Shown piece after piece: positions 46,820 to 56,748 of a stretch of DNA of 64,000 nt; positions within the stretch are counted from its first letter, which is position 1, and the number at the start of each line of letters is the position of its first letter. The notes beneath the pieces were generated by a model that was not told the origin of the DNA, did not search any database, and saw only the letters and a program-made list of their open reading frames with translations. The stretch covers positions 23,102-87,101 of the forward strand of contig CAYRLG010000015.1 in the NCBI GenBank assembly GCA_964425195.1, given 5' to 3'. Source of the stretch: Desulfamplus sp964425195. GTDB taxonomy: Bacteria; Desulfobacterota; Desulfobacteria; Desulfobacterales; Desulfobacteraceae. A program made the translations under genes and the position numbers.

Positions 46820-47653
46820 TCAATTAATGGTTATTGCCATACCAGCAGCCAAAAATAGAATAGACTCTGTCACCTCACACATTGCCCCCAACATATCACC
46901 TGTAATACAGCCCATTTTTTTTTTGTAGAAGAGAATAATCATAAAAATTGTAAGAACAAAAGCTACATTTATAATTAACCCTTTTACACCAAGTATTAAA
47001 GAGATAAAGATCGGAACAGAAAGAAAAATAAAATCTTCAAATGGCAGCCTCTTTTCAAACAGGTCGTGTCCGGTCCCTTTTTCTCTTCCATATTTAAAGT
47101 ATCTGATACCAAAAAGCATTCCAGCTCTTGCATAAGCAGGAACAATAAACAAAATAGTTGCCGTTTCAAAATTTATAAAGAGAGCTTCTGTTGAGTTAGA
47201 CGGTAAATCACAAATTCCATATTGCAAACTTTTGACAGAATAGATACCAGCAATCTTAACTGCAAGAGATAAAAATATGGCAACAAGACCCATCATACCT
47301 GTACGGCTATCTTTCATAATCTCAAGGGCACGCTCTTTGGATCGGTGGCTAAAAAGCCCATCAGCAGCATCTCCAAGCCCATCCAAATGAAATGCACCGG
47401 TTAAGATAACAAGCATAACCACATCTATAAGAGAGACAACAGGTGAAGACCAAAAATATGATGCAACAGTATCTATAAAGACCAAAGTTGCACCAAGTAT
47501 TAACCCTACCACAGGAAAAAAGCGAATCATGCCAGTTGGGGAAAATGGGACATTACTGCCGGCAGGAAGGATGGTTATAAACATTATGGCGGATCGCAAC
47601 CTATTAAAGTTACATATAAAATATTTTTTCATTCTAAGCATGATTTTACACAA
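46820..47653 (-). CDS. cobS: Adenosylcobinamide-GDP ribazoletransferase (cobalamin synthase)
   Basis: Polytopic membrane enzyme (277 residues) joining adenosylcobinamide-GDP with alpha-ribazole. It shows FFPVVGLILGATL, the acidic metal-binding GAFHLDGLGDAADGLFSHRSKERALEIMKDSRTG and six or more hydrophobic helices. The ATG at 47653 opens the frame; the ATG seven codons inside is also possible and no strong ribosome site distinguishes them. cobU/cobT and cobC are not in the window. Confidence 0.94.
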   Translation of the reverse strand: MCKIMLRMKKYFICNFNRLRSAIMFITILPAGSNVPFSPTGMIRFFPVVGLILGATLVFIDTVASYFWSSPVVSLIDVVMLVILTGAFHLDGLGDAADGLFSHRSKERALEIMKDSRTGMMGLVAIFLSLAVKIAGIYSVKSLQYGICDLPSNSTEALFINFETATILFIVPAYARAGMLFGIRYFKYGREKGTGHDLFEKRLPFEDFIFLSVPIFISLILGVKGLIINVAFVLTIFMIILFYKKKMGCITGDMLGAMCEVTESILFLAAGMAITIN

Positions 47654-47683
47654 GAAATAGAGTTAATCGCATATAGAGTAACC

Positions 47684-48703
47684 CTACTCTTTTACGCTAT
47701 GGTAAAAAATTCCCCTTTTTTGAATCGCAGATATAATTTTTCCACTCTGCTCTAAAGTCGAGAGATATTTATTTATTTCATTGATATGCGAACCAAGAAT
47801 TGAGGCTAAATCTTCAGGTGTAGAAGGTCTTCGGTAAATAGTCTCTAAAATAGCAGATTCTATATCGTTACGATATGCTCTATTATCTTTGCGTTTACAT
47901 GAAGCAATAATTTCTACAGAGATGCTCTTAGAACTTTGTGAATATCCAATAGGATCCCTTGATTTTAGCTTTTCAAACTCATGCTCCATTCTGTTTACGC
48001 TCTCTCTATATTGGATAAATCTTTGAATCTCTTCAAGCAACTCTCTTGAAGCGGGAATCAGATTATCAAGAGTTCCGGGACGATCCAAAGTGTTGAGTTG
48101 TACAATATCAGGTTTGATTTTGTAGCAAGCATCTTTTAGAAGCTCAACATCAGTTTTGCTGTCATTAAATCCGGGTAAAATAAGAATCTCAAGAGCCATT
48201 CTACCCTTATAAATTTCTCTAAAATCAATAAGCCCTTGAATATAGACATCTAAATTAATAGAGTTATGTGGTCTGTTGATCCGTTGAAACGACTCTATAG
48301 AAGCAGCATCAAGAGATGGTATCACAAGATCAGCCTTTAATAGAGATTTTCTAACAGCCTCATCTTTTAAAAGAGTTCCATTTGTGAGCACTGCAACTGA
48401 AATTGTGGGCTTTGATTGCTTGATATATTCAATCACATCACCGATTTTTAAGTTTAAAGTTGGCTCCCCAGACCCTGAAAATGTTATATAATCAGGGTCT
48501 GGATGGTTTGCAAAATAGTGCTCTATTTCCGCAACCACATTTTTGTATGGAACATACTCTTTTCGTTCAAGAGTAAGAGTTGTGGTATTGCCGCATTCAC
48601 AGTAAACGCAGTCTAAGGAGCAGATTTTATGAGTAACTAAATCCACTCCAAGCGACACTCCAAGACGGCGTGAAGGTACAGGTCCAAAAAGATATTTATA
48701 CAT
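47684..48703 (-). CDS. Radical SAM protein with C-terminal winged-helix region
   Basis: A 339-residue radical SAM enzyme. The [4Fe-4S] triad is C28-x3-C32-x2-C35 (CSLDCVYC). GPVPSRRLGVSLG near the N-terminus and TFSGSGEPTLN, an SAM-contact motif, place it in the group of stand-alone anaerobic radical SAM proteins often annotated as Fe-S oxidoreductases. Residues about 270-335 (SAILETIYRRPSTPEDLAS ... KRGIFYH) look like a winged helix. The reaction is unknown. It lies 30 bases before cobS and 28 bases after ssb. Confidence 0.85.
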   Translation of the reverse strand: MYKYLFGPVPSRRLGVSLGVDLVTHKICSLDCVYCECGNTTTLTLERKEYVPYKNVVAEIEHYFANHPDPDYITFSGSGEPTLNLKIGDVIEYIKQSKPTISVAVLTNGTLLKDEAVRKSLLKADLVIPSLDAASIESFQRINRPHNSINLDVYIQGLIDFREIYKGRMALEILILPGFNDSKTDVELLKDACYKIKPDIVQLNTLDRPGTLDNLIPASRELLEEIQRFIQYRESVNRMEHEFEKLKSRDPIGYSQSSKSISVEIIASCKRKDNRAYRNDIESAILETIYRRPSTPEDLASILGSHINEINKYLSTLEQSGKIISAIQKRGIFYHSVKE

Positions 48704-48731
48704 TATTCATATAACCTAAATTTTGAAATTA

Positions 48732-49295
48732 TCAGAATGGAATTTCATCTTCTGGTGGGATACCTCCATCCATTCCGTGATCATGAGGCATAGATTGTGG
48801 ATTTGGATTTATCTTTGGTGCTGCTTGCTGCTGATATCCACCACCCATACCATTTGGGTTTTGGGATGATGTCTGCTGCCTTTGTGGCTGATATCCACCT
48901 TGTTGCTGACCCGCTTGCTGTTGATATCCACCTCCTCCAGAACCTTGTGGATTATATCCATCCTGTTTTGTTCCAAGAAAGTGGACAGTATCTGCTATTA
49001 TCTTTGTAATATAGTGTGTCTGACCATCTTTCTCATAAGAGCTTGTCTGGAGCTTGCCTTCAACATAAACCTGTCTGCCTTTTGCCAAATATTTTGCACA
49101 ATTCTCGGCTGTTTTGCCGAAGGTTACAATTTTATGCCACTCTGTACGCTCTTGCTTATCTCCAGTATTCCTATCAGACCACGAATCAGTTGTGGCTATC
49201 GAAAAATTGGTAAATGCCATTCCTTGAGGTGAATATCGAAGTTCTGGATCAGCTCCGAGGTTGCCAATAATCATAACTTTATTAAGACCAGCCAT
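48732..49295 (-). CDS. ssb: Single-stranded DNA-binding protein
   Basis: A 187-residue SSB. The OB fold covers residues 1-110 (MAGLNKVMIIGNLGADPELR, RTEWHKIVTFGKTAENCAKYL, YVEGKLQTSSY), followed by a Gly/Gln-rich disordered linker and the acidic tip PPEDEIPF that recruits repair and replication proteins. The frame extends to 49367, but the ATG at 49295 has TAAGGAGA just upstream and gives the normal SSB N-terminus. Confidence 0.96.
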   Translation of the reverse strand: MAGLNKVMIIGNLGADPELRYSPQGMAFTNFSIATTDSWSDRNTGDKQERTEWHKIVTFGKTAENCAKYLAKGRQVYVEGKLQTSSYEKDGQTHYITKIIADTVHFLGTKQDGYNPQGSGGGGYQQQAGQQQGGYQPQRQQTSSQNPNGMGGGYQQQAAPKINPNPQSMPHDHGMDGGIPPEDEIPF

Positions 49296-49372
49296 TGATG
49301 TTCTCCTTAAACTTAAGTTATTAAAGTTGTTAAATAAATTATAGAAACCAATATAACATTTTTTCAAAGTCT

Positions 49373-51247
49373 CTACTTTTCAAATCTATTCACTTGCTGC
49401 TGATAGTAGTCTATCTGGTCAGTAGCATTTTTAAGAGCCTCTCTTGCCGCCTCAAGAGCCTCTGCATAAAGCCCATTAAGAAAACATGCCTCTGCATAGG
49501 TATCCAACAAGTGAGAAGGAGCTCCTTTGTATATCAGCTTATCATCAGCAGCCATAATTTTATTTTGAGATAGGGCTATCTGTTTTTCTATCTTTAACGC
49601 TTTTGTGGCAAGCTCCAGTGCCTTTTTATGATTTTGAAACAAGATATCAGGGCATGTTGCATAAAGCCATGCAAGGTTGTTTAAAGCGTGCGTATTTTCA
49701 GAGTCAAGGTTGAGTATAATGTTGTAATAAGAGACTGCCTTATCAAAATTTCCTGTATTGTAGTAGTAATCTGCGGCTAAAAGTAGAATCTCTTTATTGT
49801 ACGGGGTATTTTCAAGTTGCTCGCTCAAAATTTTTTCTGCAAGAAACTGGTTTATCTTCTCTTTTCCCTGTCCGAAATTAAAGTAATACCCGGCTATACA
49901 TATTAACATAATTATTATCACATAAAGCTGCATCATCATCTTTACTTTTTTGTGATGTTTCTGAATATGAGCTGGGTTAAGCTCACATAGGTTAAGAAAA
50001 TCAACCCTCTCTTTTATGCTATAGTGGTGCCAGTTTGGTTTATCCCACGATTGACGATTTGCACCTGCAATTCTGTAGAATGTCCTTACAAGAGCAGAAG
50101 CGTCAGGTAGATAACGATATACATGGATATCTGCCTGACGTTCAAAGTTTCTCATAAAAAAACCAAATATATAACGAAAATAGATTAGAAAAATTAGAAT
50201 TAGAACAAAGCTCAACATAACTGTTATGCCAGTATCATGGCTTAACCCCAAAAAAGAGATAAACCCAATAACAGGCTCTGAATAGTAGATAATAACCATA
50301 GGATCAAAAAGAGAATAGACACAGGCAATATACCCTGCAAAAAAAAGCAGGTAAAAGTGGATATGCCGCTGTTGGATATGACCTATCTCATGTACAATAA
50401 CTGCATCGATTTCATCTGGTTCAAGCCTGCCTACCATTGCTGGAGTCACTAAAATATAGCGAAATTTTCCCCAAAGACCCATCACACCTGCAGTAATCAT
50501 GGAACCTCCAAAAAGTTCCCATTTTAGAATATCAGCATAACTTAGATTTGCACGCCTACAAAGAGCCTCTATTCTTGCTCTTATAAATCCTGGTTCAAGT
50601 GATTTGCAGCCCCATATCTTTTGGATCAAAAAGGGTCCAAAACATGCAACAGCAACCATAAAGGCAAGAACATAAAGTATCTCTCCTTGTGGAGTTGCAA
50701 GAAACCCTTTGGGCTGTTCAAAAGGGATAAGTTCAATTAAATCAGCAGTAATAGATAGAATAAACCATGGAAGAAGAGCAGGCAGAGAAAAGGAGATGTT
50801 GGAGATAACAAACTCTTTTTTAGAGGAATAACCTGTAAAATATCTGTTTTGAATACTCCATGCAAAATACCATACAATAACTAAGTAAAGCAGAAAAAGA
50901 GCTAAAAATATAATAGCCTCTAAAGTTGGTAAAATTTTAAAAAGCCAAATATTATCAAAAAGCAGATTTAATCTAAGTATATATAGATCACAGGCAAAGA
51001 GTATAAGTGCAAGAATAGATAAGCGTGAAAGGCTCTTTTCAACATGGTGATCTAAATTATCTATCCCATTTATAGCCACATTACGCTCCAATCGTCTAAA
51101 TGTGACATGGCATATAAAGGCAAATAGAGCAGTAGTAGTTAGTGTTATCCAGATAGCATTGTCAGCCACATGTCTATCTGTAACTGGAAACTCGCTTGTA
51201 GAGTAGAGTATAAGGGCTACAAGAAAGTATATAAAGTTAGAAAACAT
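49373..51247 (-). CDS. Membrane M48-type metalloprotease with C-terminal TPR repeats
   Basis: A 624-residue inner-membrane protein with about six hydrophobic helices before the catalytic site HEIGH (about 285-289, VIVHEIGHIQQRH), a further helix pair, and the third-ligand region NFERQADIHVYRYL (Glu/Asp side). After a later membrane helix (about 445-465) come two or three TPR units (EILLLAADYYYNTGNFDKAVSYYNIIL, ALNNLAWLYATCP). The set resembles HtpX/Ste24-like peptidases fused to TPRs, for membrane protein quality control or maturation. It starts immediately after the NUDIX stop, so the two are coupled. Confidence 0.88.
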   Translation of the reverse strand: MFSNFIYFLVALILYSTSEFPVTDRHVADNAIWITLTTTALFAFICHVTFRRLERNVAINGIDNLDHHVEKSLSRLSILALILFACDLYILRLNLLFDNIWLFKILPTLEAIIFLALFLLYLVIVWYFAWSIQNRYFTGYSSKKEFVISNISFSLPALLPWFILSITADLIELIPFEQPKGFLATPQGEILYVLAFMVAVACFGPFLIQKIWGCKSLEPGFIRARIEALCRRANLSYADILKWELFGGSMITAGVMGLWGKFRYILVTPAMVGRLEPDEIDAVIVHEIGHIQQRHIHFYLLFFAGYIACVYSLFDPMVIIYYSEPVIGFISFLGLSHDTGITVMLSFVLILIFLIYFRYIFGFFMRNFERQADIHVYRYLPDASALVRTFYRIAGANRQSWDKPNWHHYSIKERVDFLNLCELNPAHIQKHHKKVKMMMQLYVIIIMLICIAGYYFNFGQGKEKINQFLAEKILSEQLENTPYNKEILLLAADYYYNTGNFDKAVSYYNIILNLDSENTHALNNLAWLYATCPDILFQNHKKALELATKALKIEKQIALSQNKIMAADDKLIYKGAPSHLLDTYAEACFLNGLYAEALEAAREALKNATDQIDYYQQQVNRFEK

Positions 51248-51910
51248 TCAGATTATGCCTGTTCTTGCAAATGTTGAGAGTACAATCCAAGATTTTACAT
51301 CAAATTTTATCTCTGGAGTATTAAGTAGATTTTGGGCATCTTCAGAAGAGATCATCAAAACTTCAATATCTTCAGAATCTTCATTCCATTCAAGAGAGGG
51401 AACTCCTGTACAGGTAACATAAACCAACGAGATCGATTCATCTGTCATGCCAGACGAAGAGTATATAACCGGACTTTTTCTGACAATGTTTACAATTTTA
51501 AGCCCTGTCTCCTCTTTAAGTTCCCGTATTGCTGTCTCTTCAATCTCTTCTCCTTTATCCATAAGTCCAGCCGGAAATCCATACTGATAATCTCCAAGAG
51601 GAACACGGAACTCCCTTATCATCACAAGTTTTTTATAATCTTGGTGAAATGGAACAATAACTACAGCATTAGGTTTTTTAGTAATCTTAGTCTCTGCATA
51701 AGAGGTCAGTGCATCTGATGTTAATATCTCTTTATTTCCAAGATTATTAGATAGCTCTCTTATACTATTAGATGTAACCATAACGTCCGGAGTCTCTGAT
51801 CTTGAGGCAAATATCCACGATTTTGACTTTTTATTTCTATCGCTGTATTTTACAGAAAAGAGATTTAGGTGTTTAAAATCAGTCAACTGTTCTGTTTCAA
51901 TAATCTTCAT
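51248..51910 (-). CDS. NUDIX hydrolase (ADP-ribose pyrophosphatase-like)
   Basis: A 220-residue hydrolase of nucleoside diphosphates linked to another moiety. The Nudix box is perfect: GLMDKGEEIEETAIRELKEE then TGL fits G-x5-E-x7-REUxEExGU. IREFRVPLGDYQYGFPAGL before the box is typical of ADP-ribose or NADH pyrophosphatase-like enzymes. It sits directly between the nad genes and the M48 protease on the same strand; an NAD-turnover role would fit the neighbourhood but is inference. Confidence 0.9.
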   Translation of the reverse strand: MKIIETEQLTDFKHLNLFSVKYSDRNKKSKSWIFASRSETPDVMVTSNSIRELSNNLGNKEILTSDALTSYAETKITKKPNAVVIVPFHQDYKKLVMIREFRVPLGDYQYGFPAGLMDKGEEIEETAIRELKEETGLKIVNIVRKSPVIYSSSGMTDESISLVYVTCTGVPSLEWNEDSEDIEVLMISSEDAQNLLNTPEIKFDVKSWIVLSTFARTGII

Positions 51911-51924
51911 CCCTTAAGATACCT

Positions 51925-53490
51925 TTATGATGCAATATAGTGACAGCCAATTGATTTTTTATGACGAATGGCTGCGTTTACAATAATTGAGGCATTGATC
52001 ACGCCATTTCTAAGCTCAATAATCTGACGATTTAATTTAGCAGCTCTATAAAATTGAAAAATCCTGTGAGCATGATAGTTCAAATCTGCATTAGCACGTT
52101 CTAACCCTTTCATATTTCTTACAATTCCAGCATAGTTCCACATTGTTAGTTTAATGAGCTTCCAGTCTTGATGAAATAGCAGAGGGTCAAACTCTTCGTA
52201 ACAGTCAGGAGATTCCCAATCAGGGATGTTATCCAAGCGTTGTTTTGGTATCTCGCTAAAAGTAGAAGAGATATGATCTGCAGCCTGCTTTGCCCACATA
52301 AGTCCCTCAAGCAAAGATGTTGAAGCAAGTCGGTTTGCTCCATGTAAACCAGTACAACTGCTCTCTCCAATTGCATATAAGTTAGGAAGAGTCGATTTTC
52401 CAAACAGATCAACCTTAATACCTCCACAAAAGTAGTGGGCAGCCGGAACAACAGGAATAGGCTCTTTAGTGATATCAATGCCACCTTTTAAACATGTGCT
52501 GTAAACCTTAGAAAATCTCTCTGGAATTGGCAACTCCCCTTTATAGTGGGATGCAATATCAAGCATCATAAATTCCATACCAGTTTTGCCCATCTCTTCA
52601 TAGATTCCTCTTGCTACAACATCGCGAGGAGCAAGATCACCCAAAGGAGAGTATCTCTCCATAAAATGTTCCCCTTTGTGGTTAAGAAGCTGGGCACCCT
52701 CTCCTCTCAATGACTCTGAAATAAGAAACCTCTTAATATCCCTATGATAGAGTGAGGTAGGATGAAATTGAACAAACTGTGCATTAATAATATCTGCTCC
52801 TGCACGATATGCCATACTCATACCGTCACCAGTTGCAGATGCAGGATTGGTAGTGTGCTGATAAAGCTCTCCAAGTCCACCAGTAGCCAATATCACACGA
52901 TGAGCAAAAAAGGTCTCCACCTGCTTTTCTGAATTATTTAGAGCATAAAGCCCCATAACTTCGCAAGGTTTATACTGCTCTTGAGTGTCTATTGATCTGT
53001 GGTTGTTGGTAATAATATCAACTGAAGTAAAACCTTTGAAAATAGGCAGCTGTATCTTTTTAGCATAATCAATAAGAGCCTTTTGAATAGTGTCACCAGT
53101 GTGGTCAGAGTAGTGCAGAATACGCCGTCTTGAGTGAGCAGCCTCTTCGGTGTAGTCTAAAGTTCCTGCTAATGTACGTGTAAATTCAATACCGATTTTG
53201 TTAATCAAAAAGTCAAATACAAGTTCAGGACCTTTACTTGCAAGTAACTGTACAGCCTCAATATTATTGTAACCACAGCCAGCTCTAAGAATATCAGCTT
53301 CAAGAAGTTCAGGAGAGTCTGCCTCCTCCCATGCAATAATTCCTCCTTGAGCATAATTTGTTGCAGTTTTGTCAGGAGCATCTTCTTTTGTTATAGCGAC
53401 TGTATCAAGCCCATACTCTTTTAACATAATTGCAGCAGAAAGACCTGCGATGCCAGTGCCAACTACCACTACATCATAAAAATGTCTCAT
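51925..53490 (-). CDS. nadB: L-aspartate oxidase
   Basis: FAD flavoprotein (521 residues) oxidising L-aspartate to iminoaspartate, the first step of de novo NAD synthesis; in anaerobes fumarate is the likely acceptor. It has the N-terminal dinucleotide fold VVVGTGIAGLSAAIML, TNYAQGGI, the active-site INAQFVQFHPTSL, HYFCGGI and GESSCTGLHGANRLASTSLL. GGAGAG precedes the ATG. It forms an operon with nadA (44 bases upstream) and nadC. Confidence 0.96.
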   Translation of the reverse strand: MRHFYDVVVVGTGIAGLSAAIMLKEYGLDTVAITKEDAPDKTATNYAQGGIIAWEEADSPELLEADILRAGCGYNNIEAVQLLASKGPELVFDFLINKIGIEFTRTLAGTLDYTEEAAHSRRRILHYSDHTGDTIQKALIDYAKKIQLPIFKGFTSVDIITNNHRSIDTQEQYKPCEVMGLYALNNSEKQVETFFAHRVILATGGLGELYQHTTNPASATGDGMSMAYRAGADIINAQFVQFHPTSLYHRDIKRFLISESLRGEGAQLLNHKGEHFMERYSPLGDLAPRDVVARGIYEEMGKTGMEFMMLDIASHYKGELPIPERFSKVYSTCLKGGIDITKEPIPVVPAAHYFCGGIKVDLFGKSTLPNLYAIGESSCTGLHGANRLASTSLLEGLMWAKQAADHISSTFSEIPKQRLDNIPDWESPDCYEEFDPLLFHQDWKLIKLTMWNYAGIVRNMKGLERANADLNYHAHRIFQFYRAAKLNRQIIELRNGVINASIIVNAAIRHKKSIGCHYIAS

Positions 53491-53534
53491 TTTACTCTCT
53501 CCAAACCATGATTAAGTTGGCTCATCTTTGTACC

Positions 53535-54698
53535 TTACTTATCCTCTACAATATTTATCATTAATTCTAATGCTTTTTTCGCATCTTTTTTATACTTCTC
53601 TTCAACTTTTATCTCTTCTAAAGCCTCTTTTTCAATATTACCAACTCTACTTACAGATATATCCTTACTATTTAGTGGTAAAAGCTCGTCTGAAGCTCGA
53701 TTAAGTATTGATTTAAGGGTATTTCCAAGTTTTTCAAGTGTAATTTTACTCATATTGTGACAAAGGGAGTTACGCAGAGGAACAACTTTTTTATCTTTGA
53801 ACTGCTCAGCTATTCTCTCAACAAATCTTAATTCTGTTCCAACTGCCCATACACTTCCGGGTTTTCCATCTCTTACTTTATTCCATATCATGGAGGTAGA
53901 GCCTGAGTAATCAGATGCATTAACTACAGCTTCGCTACATTCAGGATGTACAATCACGTTGATGTCACTTTTACTAAATCCTTTTTCAATATAGTTTTTA
54001 CGAAACGAGTTAATATCATCTACATTAAATGCCTTATGAACATGGCAGAATCCATCCCATATAAACATTTTGGCAGTTTTAGGATTGGATTTATTGGATA
54101 GCAAATATTGATTAAGCCGTAAATCTTGATCAAATGATAGGTTCTGCTGAACGGTAACTATCTCACTTCTATCTAAATTGAGCTTATTGGCAGTGTTTAC
54201 TCCCAAATTATAGTCAGGTGCAAAAAAGACCGATTTTCCCTGATCTAAAAAGTGCTTAACTATTTTTGTAGCATTCGAGCTTGTACAGACAGTTCCATTT
54301 CTGATGCCACAAAATGCCTTCATGTCAGCATAGGAGTTCATATATACTATTGGAATAATTTCGCGGTCACATAGTGATGATAATGTTGAATATATCTGTT
54401 CTGCCTGAACAGAATCTATCATCTCTGCCATTGGACATCCTGCGGTTTTATCAGGAATAAGTACCTTTTGGTGAGGTTTTGCAAGAAGAGCAGCTCCTTC
54501 TGCCATGAACATAACTCCACAAAACACTATATATTCAGCGTCAGTTGCCGAACAATCAACTGCAAGTTTATATGAGTCTCCAATAAAATCTGCAATTTGT
54601 ACTATTTCATCCATCTGATAGTGGTGAGCAGGAATCACAACTGACTTACCAAGAGCCTCTTTTATCTCCATCACTTCTTTAAATAGATTATCTGACAT
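53535..54698 (-). CDS. nadA: Quinolinate synthase
   Basis: [4Fe-4S] enzyme (387 residues) condensing iminoaspartate with dihydroxyacetone phosphate to quinolinate. Cluster ligands are visible as the Cys in IVFCGVMFMAEGA, in VHPECSEAVV and in LCHNMSKITLEKL. VIPAHHYQMDEIVQIADFIGDS is the conserved substrate-binding start. A hydrophilic insertion (nt about 54085-54135, LNQYLLSNKSNPKTAK) interrupts the middle domain, and the C-terminal 50 residues are extra relative to short NadA. Confidence 0.95.
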   Translation of the reverse strand: MSDNLFKEVMEIKEALGKSVVIPAHHYQMDEIVQIADFIGDSYKLAVDCSATDAEYIVFCGVMFMAEGAALLAKPHQKVLIPDKTAGCPMAEMIDSVQAEQIYSTLSSLCDREIIPIVYMNSYADMKAFCGIRNGTVCTSSNATKIVKHFLDQGKSVFFAPDYNLGVNTANKLNLDRSEIVTVQQNLSFDQDLRLNQYLLSNKSNPKTAKMFIWDGFCHVHKAFNVDDINSFRKNYIEKGFSKSDINVIVHPECSEAVVNASDYSGSTSMIWNKVRDGKPGSVWAVGTELRFVERIAEQFKDKKVVPLRNSLCHNMSKITLEKLGNTLKSILNRASDELLPLNSKDISVSRVGNIEKEALEEIKVEEKYKKDAKKALELMINIVEDK

Positions 54699-54801
54699 CT
54701 TAAAATTATTACCTCTTAAAGATTTTTATAAAAACTATAATATTTTAAAAACAGATACAACAAGCAATCTGTAGAGACTTAAAGCCTTGTATCTCTGCTT
54801 T

Positions 54802-55671
54802 TTATCCCAAAATCTTACGTAAAGAGAAATCAAATACAGTCACACTGTGGGTCAATCCACCAACAGAGATGTAATCGACCCCAGTTTCCGCAACTTCTCT
54901 TATCCTTTGAAGGGTCATATTACCAGATGCCTCGGTTGCTGCTCTACCGCTGATTAGCTCTACTGATGCTCTCATTGTGGCAATATCCATGTTATCGAGC
55001 ATTATTATCTCAACACTTGAATCTAAAGCCTCTTCTACCTCTTTTAGTGTTCTGGTTTCAACCTCAATTTTAAAGCGATCTCCCCACTTACTGCGTACCA
55101 TCTCAACAGCTTTTGTTATGCTTCCAATACCATCTATATGGTTATCTTTAATCAGAACCATGTCATACAATCCCATTCTATGATTAGTTCCACCACCACA
55201 TTTAACCGCATATTTTTGAAGATATCTCCAGCCAGGGATGGTTTTACGTGTATCTAATATTTTTGCTTTAGTATGTGATATTAAATCTGTCCACTTTTTA
55301 ACCTCTGTAGCAATTCCGCTTAAATGAGAGATAAAATTCAATGCTACCCGCTCACACTTTAATAAGCTATTAACTGCCCCTTCAACCTTAGCAACTACCT
55401 GCCCATTGTACAAAATATCACCATCTTTTAAAATAGGACTTTCTGGTACTTGGTCTGTGCTATTGGATAAGTAAGAGAATGTAACCTTACAACTTGAATC
55501 AATATACTTGAAAGCCTGTGCAAATATATCAGCACCACAAAGAACTCCATCTTGTTTTGCAACAAGGCAGTATGTATCGGTTTTGTTATCAGTAAATATG
55601 GCATCGCTTGTGATATCTCCAGTATCTCCTAAATCTTCTGCAAATGCCATTTCTAATAATTTTTTGATCAT
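54802..55671 (-). CDS. nadC: Nicotinate-nucleotide pyrophosphorylase (carboxylating)
   Basis: Converts quinolinate and PRPP to nicotinate mononucleotide, completing the nadBAC pathway. 289 residues from the ATG at 55671; the frame can be read back to a TTG at 55710, which adds residues not typical of NadC. AEDLGDTGDITSD, CERVALNFISHLSGIAT, DTRKTIPGWRYLQKYAVKCGGGTNHRMGL (interrupted here only for length) and IMLDNM are conserved. A short Ser/Asn/Pro insertion (nt about 55420-55480) lies in the first domain. Confidence 0.95.
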   Translation of the reverse strand: MIKKLLEMAFAEDLGDTGDITSDAIFTDNKTDTYCLVAKQDGVLCGADIFAQAFKYIDSSCKVTFSYLSNSTDQVPESPILKDGDILYNGQVVAKVEGAVNSLLKCERVALNFISHLSGIATEVKKWTDLISHTKAKILDTRKTIPGWRYLQKYAVKCGGGTNHRMGLYDMVLIKDNHIDGIGSITKAVEMVRSKWGDRFKIEVETRTLKEVEEALDSSVEIIMLDNMDIATMRASVELISGRAATEASGNMTLQRIREVAETGVDYISVGGLTHSVTVFDFSLRKILG

Positions 55672-55759
55672 AATATTTCTATTTTTCCCTATAATGAGCA
55701 TACTTATCAAGTATCATTACTATTAATTTAGGTGTTGCTTAAAATATAAAAATGAACTT

Positions 55760-56668
55760 TTATCTCCAATTATAAAGAGTTGGATGGACAAAACAGGTCT
55801 CAAAACCTTTACTCTCTAAAATATCAATTCCATACTCTATATTAACGCCAATGTCGCTAACTCCGTGTGAGTCATCTCCTGGAACCACTCTAATTCCCAT
55901 ATTTTTTGCCTCTTCAAGAATTGGGGCAGTGATATATGGTTCTGATGCGCCTTTCATCAGTGCTCTTAAATTAAAATCCATAATCATATTTCTGCTTCTT
56001 ATCAATTCAAGGTTTCTTAAGATGCGCTGCCAAATAGCAGGCTTTTTGACTCTTTCATGGTAGGCTTCATCAAAAATTCTTATCAGATCAAAATGACCAA
56101 CTACAGCAGGATTAACAGTTTTAATCATCTCATATTGGGTATCAAAATAGAGGCAATATAGCTCATCAACTCCACCAATTAAGTTAGCTGCAAAATTATA
56201 ATAATCTTTTGAATAATCAATGCAGATATCGCTTATTTCATCATTGTGAGTTTGTAACTGATTACCTGCAAACTTAGTATAAACAGGCAGATGATGAACC
56301 GAACCAACCACGTAATCAGGTTGAAATTTTTCTATCAAAAAAGGGATAAAATTTTTGTATCCACTATAAGTTTCTGTTTCAAAAGATGTCAATATAGTGA
56401 TACTATCACTATACTTTTTTTGAAGCAATCTGCATGTTCTAATGTATTCCGCAAACCTTTGGGCAAGTGTATGCACATCAATATCTGCGATAATTTCATC
56501 AGGATATCTTAATTCATTGGAAATAGGATAGATATGCTCTGTAATTCCTACCCACTCAAATCCTGATTCAATATATTGCAAAATTATCTCTTCAAGAGTA
56601 TCTCTTGCATGGTTACAAAATTGTCCGCTATGTCCGCCGTGGACTGATACAGGTCTTCTTTTTCTCAT
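55760..56668 (-). CDS. PHP-domain histidinol-phosphatase-like hydrolase
   Basis: A 302-residue metal-dependent phosphoesterase of the PHP family. Metal-ligand motifs are present in order: SVHGGHSGQFC, WVGITEHIYP, the Glu in FETET, VVGSVHHLP, VVGHFDLIRIF and the C-terminal PGDDSHGVSDIG. The pattern matches HisK-type histidinol phosphatase, but related PHP enzymes act on other phosphates, and no his genes are nearby. It begins the long minus-strand series that continues into nadC. Confidence 0.85.
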   Translation of the reverse strand: MRKRRPVSVHGGHSGQFCNHARDTLEEIILQYIESGFEWVGITEHIYPISNELRYPDEIIADIDVHTLAQRFAEYIRTCRLLQKKYSDSITILTSFETETYSGYKNFIPFLIEKFQPDYVVGSVHHLPVYTKFAGNQLQTHNDEISDICIDYSKDYYNFAANLIGGVDELYCLYFDTQYEMIKTVNPAVVGHFDLIRIFDEAYHERVKKPAIWQRILRNLELIRSRNMIMDFNLRALMKGASEPYITAPILEEAKNMGIRVVPGDDSHGVSDIGVNIEYGIDILESKGFETCFVHPTLYNWR

Positions 56669-56748
56669 AATGGCATTGAGGTATCACGGCTGATATAGAA
56701 AATCAAGTTTTTGAAGGGTATATAAAAGGAGGTTGATTAAACAGTTTT

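Noticed and set aside
49296..49367. 24-residue N-terminal extension of SSB
   Set aside because: The internal ATG at 49295 has a strong ribosome site and gives the canonical SSB start.
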